6,892 nt of DNA, taken from positions 1-6,892 of the forward strand of contig CADBPK010000029.1 in the NCBI GenBank assembly GCA_902796465.1, in the 5' to 3' direction. The position numbers were made by a program, and so were the translations under genes. Positions 6,162 to 6,892 of the stretch are shown one piece after another. Source of the DNA: an uncultured Erysipelotrichaceae bacterium. Its GTDB lineage: Bacteria > Bacillota_I > Bacilli_A > Erysipelotrichales > Erysipelotrichaceae. How positions within the stretch are numbered: position 1 is the first letter of the stretch; every line of letters starts with the position of its first letter. The notes under the pieces were generated by a model. The model ran no database searches. It was not told the DNA's origin and was given only the letters and a program-made list of their open reading frames with translations.

Positions 6162-6192
6162 ACAATATGCAGAGTTTAGCGGTAGATGTAAA
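6162..6192 (-). promoter_or_regulatory. Candidate promoter of the aldo/keto reductase-flavodoxin operon (19-bp spacer)
   Basis: The reverse strand has TTTACA (6192-6187), then 19 bp, then TATTGT (6167-6162). Each hexamer is a fair match, but the spacer is long; spacers of 19-20 bp are typical of MerR-activated promoters. An alternative -10, TACAAT, lies at 6211-6206 with no good -35. Some promoter must lie here because a terminator closes the upstream pyrBI operon. Which one is used is uncertain. Confidence 0.3.
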
Positions 6193-6214
6193 ATGCCTTT
6201 TCAACATTGTATGT

Positions 6215-6231
6215 CATTCGGAAAATGAATG
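6215..6231. repeat. Small inverted repeat CATTC-N7-GAATG upstream of the aldo/keto reductase
   Basis: A perfect 5-bp dyad with a 7-base centre lies just upstream of the alternative -10 at 6211-6206 and could be an operator. It is short enough to be chance. Confidence 0.25.
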
Positions 6232-6263
6232 CCTGCGCCGGAATGATACAGATTTCTTTCTGC

Positions 6264-6290
6264 ATACAAAAACCGGACTTTGATCCGGTT
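6264..6290 (-). terminator. Rho-independent terminator of the pyrBI operon
   Basis: The reverse strand forms AACCGGA / TCCGGTT (a 7-bp stem, 6290-6284 with 6277-6271) around a 6-base loop. The right arm runs directly into TTTTTGTA. It begins 18 bp after the pyrI stop codon, so it closes the pyrimidine operon and isolates it from the aldo/keto reductase gene. Confidence 0.85.
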
Positions 6291-6308
6291 CCTGTTTATC
6301 TGTAAAAA

Positions 6309-6892
<584 letters not shown>

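Overview
The window looks like chromosomal DNA from a low-to-mid GC Gram-positive bacterium of the Bacillota (Firmicutes), probably an anaerobic, gut-type lineage. I infer this from strong AGGAGG-type ribosome binding sites, extended -10 promoters, a DUF4256 protein, a YwaF/TIGR02206 membrane protein, a flavodoxin with a lipoprotein signal, and a pyrBI pair. Base composition looks close to balanced by eye (not counted). I cannot name a genus. No mobile element, CRISPR array, tRNA or rRNA is visible. The window reads as core and metabolic genome rather than an island.

Layout. (1) Positions 1-1560, minus strand: most of a membrane-anchored PP2C/SpoIIE-type phosphatase (N-terminal 520 residues; the C-terminus runs off the left edge). 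(2) A divergent promoter region of about 185 bp. (3) Plus strand: a DUF4256 protein (1746-2267), then a polytopic YwaF-like membrane protein (2314-3054). A 20-bp dyad and a possible leaderless start lie between them. (4) A bidirectional terminator (3083-3112) separates these from minus-strand genes. (5) Minus strand, read right to left: aldo/keto reductase (6138-5131), overlapping by one base a lipoprotein flavodoxin (5131-4457), then a FucO-type iron alcohol dehydrogenase (4330-3185) with its own promoter. (6) A terminator (6264-6290) ends the pyrBI operon, of which the window holds all of pyrI (6749-6309) and the last 48 codons of pyrB (6892-6746).

How the genes relate. pyrB and pyrI encode the catalytic and regulatory chains of aspartate carbamoyltransferase, the committed step of pyrimidine synthesis. 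The aldo/keto reductase and flavodoxin are translationally coupled and form one redox unit. The adjacent FucO-like enzyme reduces small aldehydes such as lactaldehyde with NADH, so positions 3185-6138 may be a carbonyl/redox-handling block, though a common role is inference. The phosphatase has a large extracytoplasmic domain, a HAMP domain and a SpoIIE domain, so it should convert an outside signal into dephosphorylation of an anti-sigma antagonist. No RsbV/RsbW-type partner is present here. I see no clear evidence of a wholly new system. The items most worth a second look are the surface-anchored flavodoxin coupled to a cytoplasmic reductase, the unknown sensor domain of the phosphatase, and the unusual start region of the YwaF-like gene.
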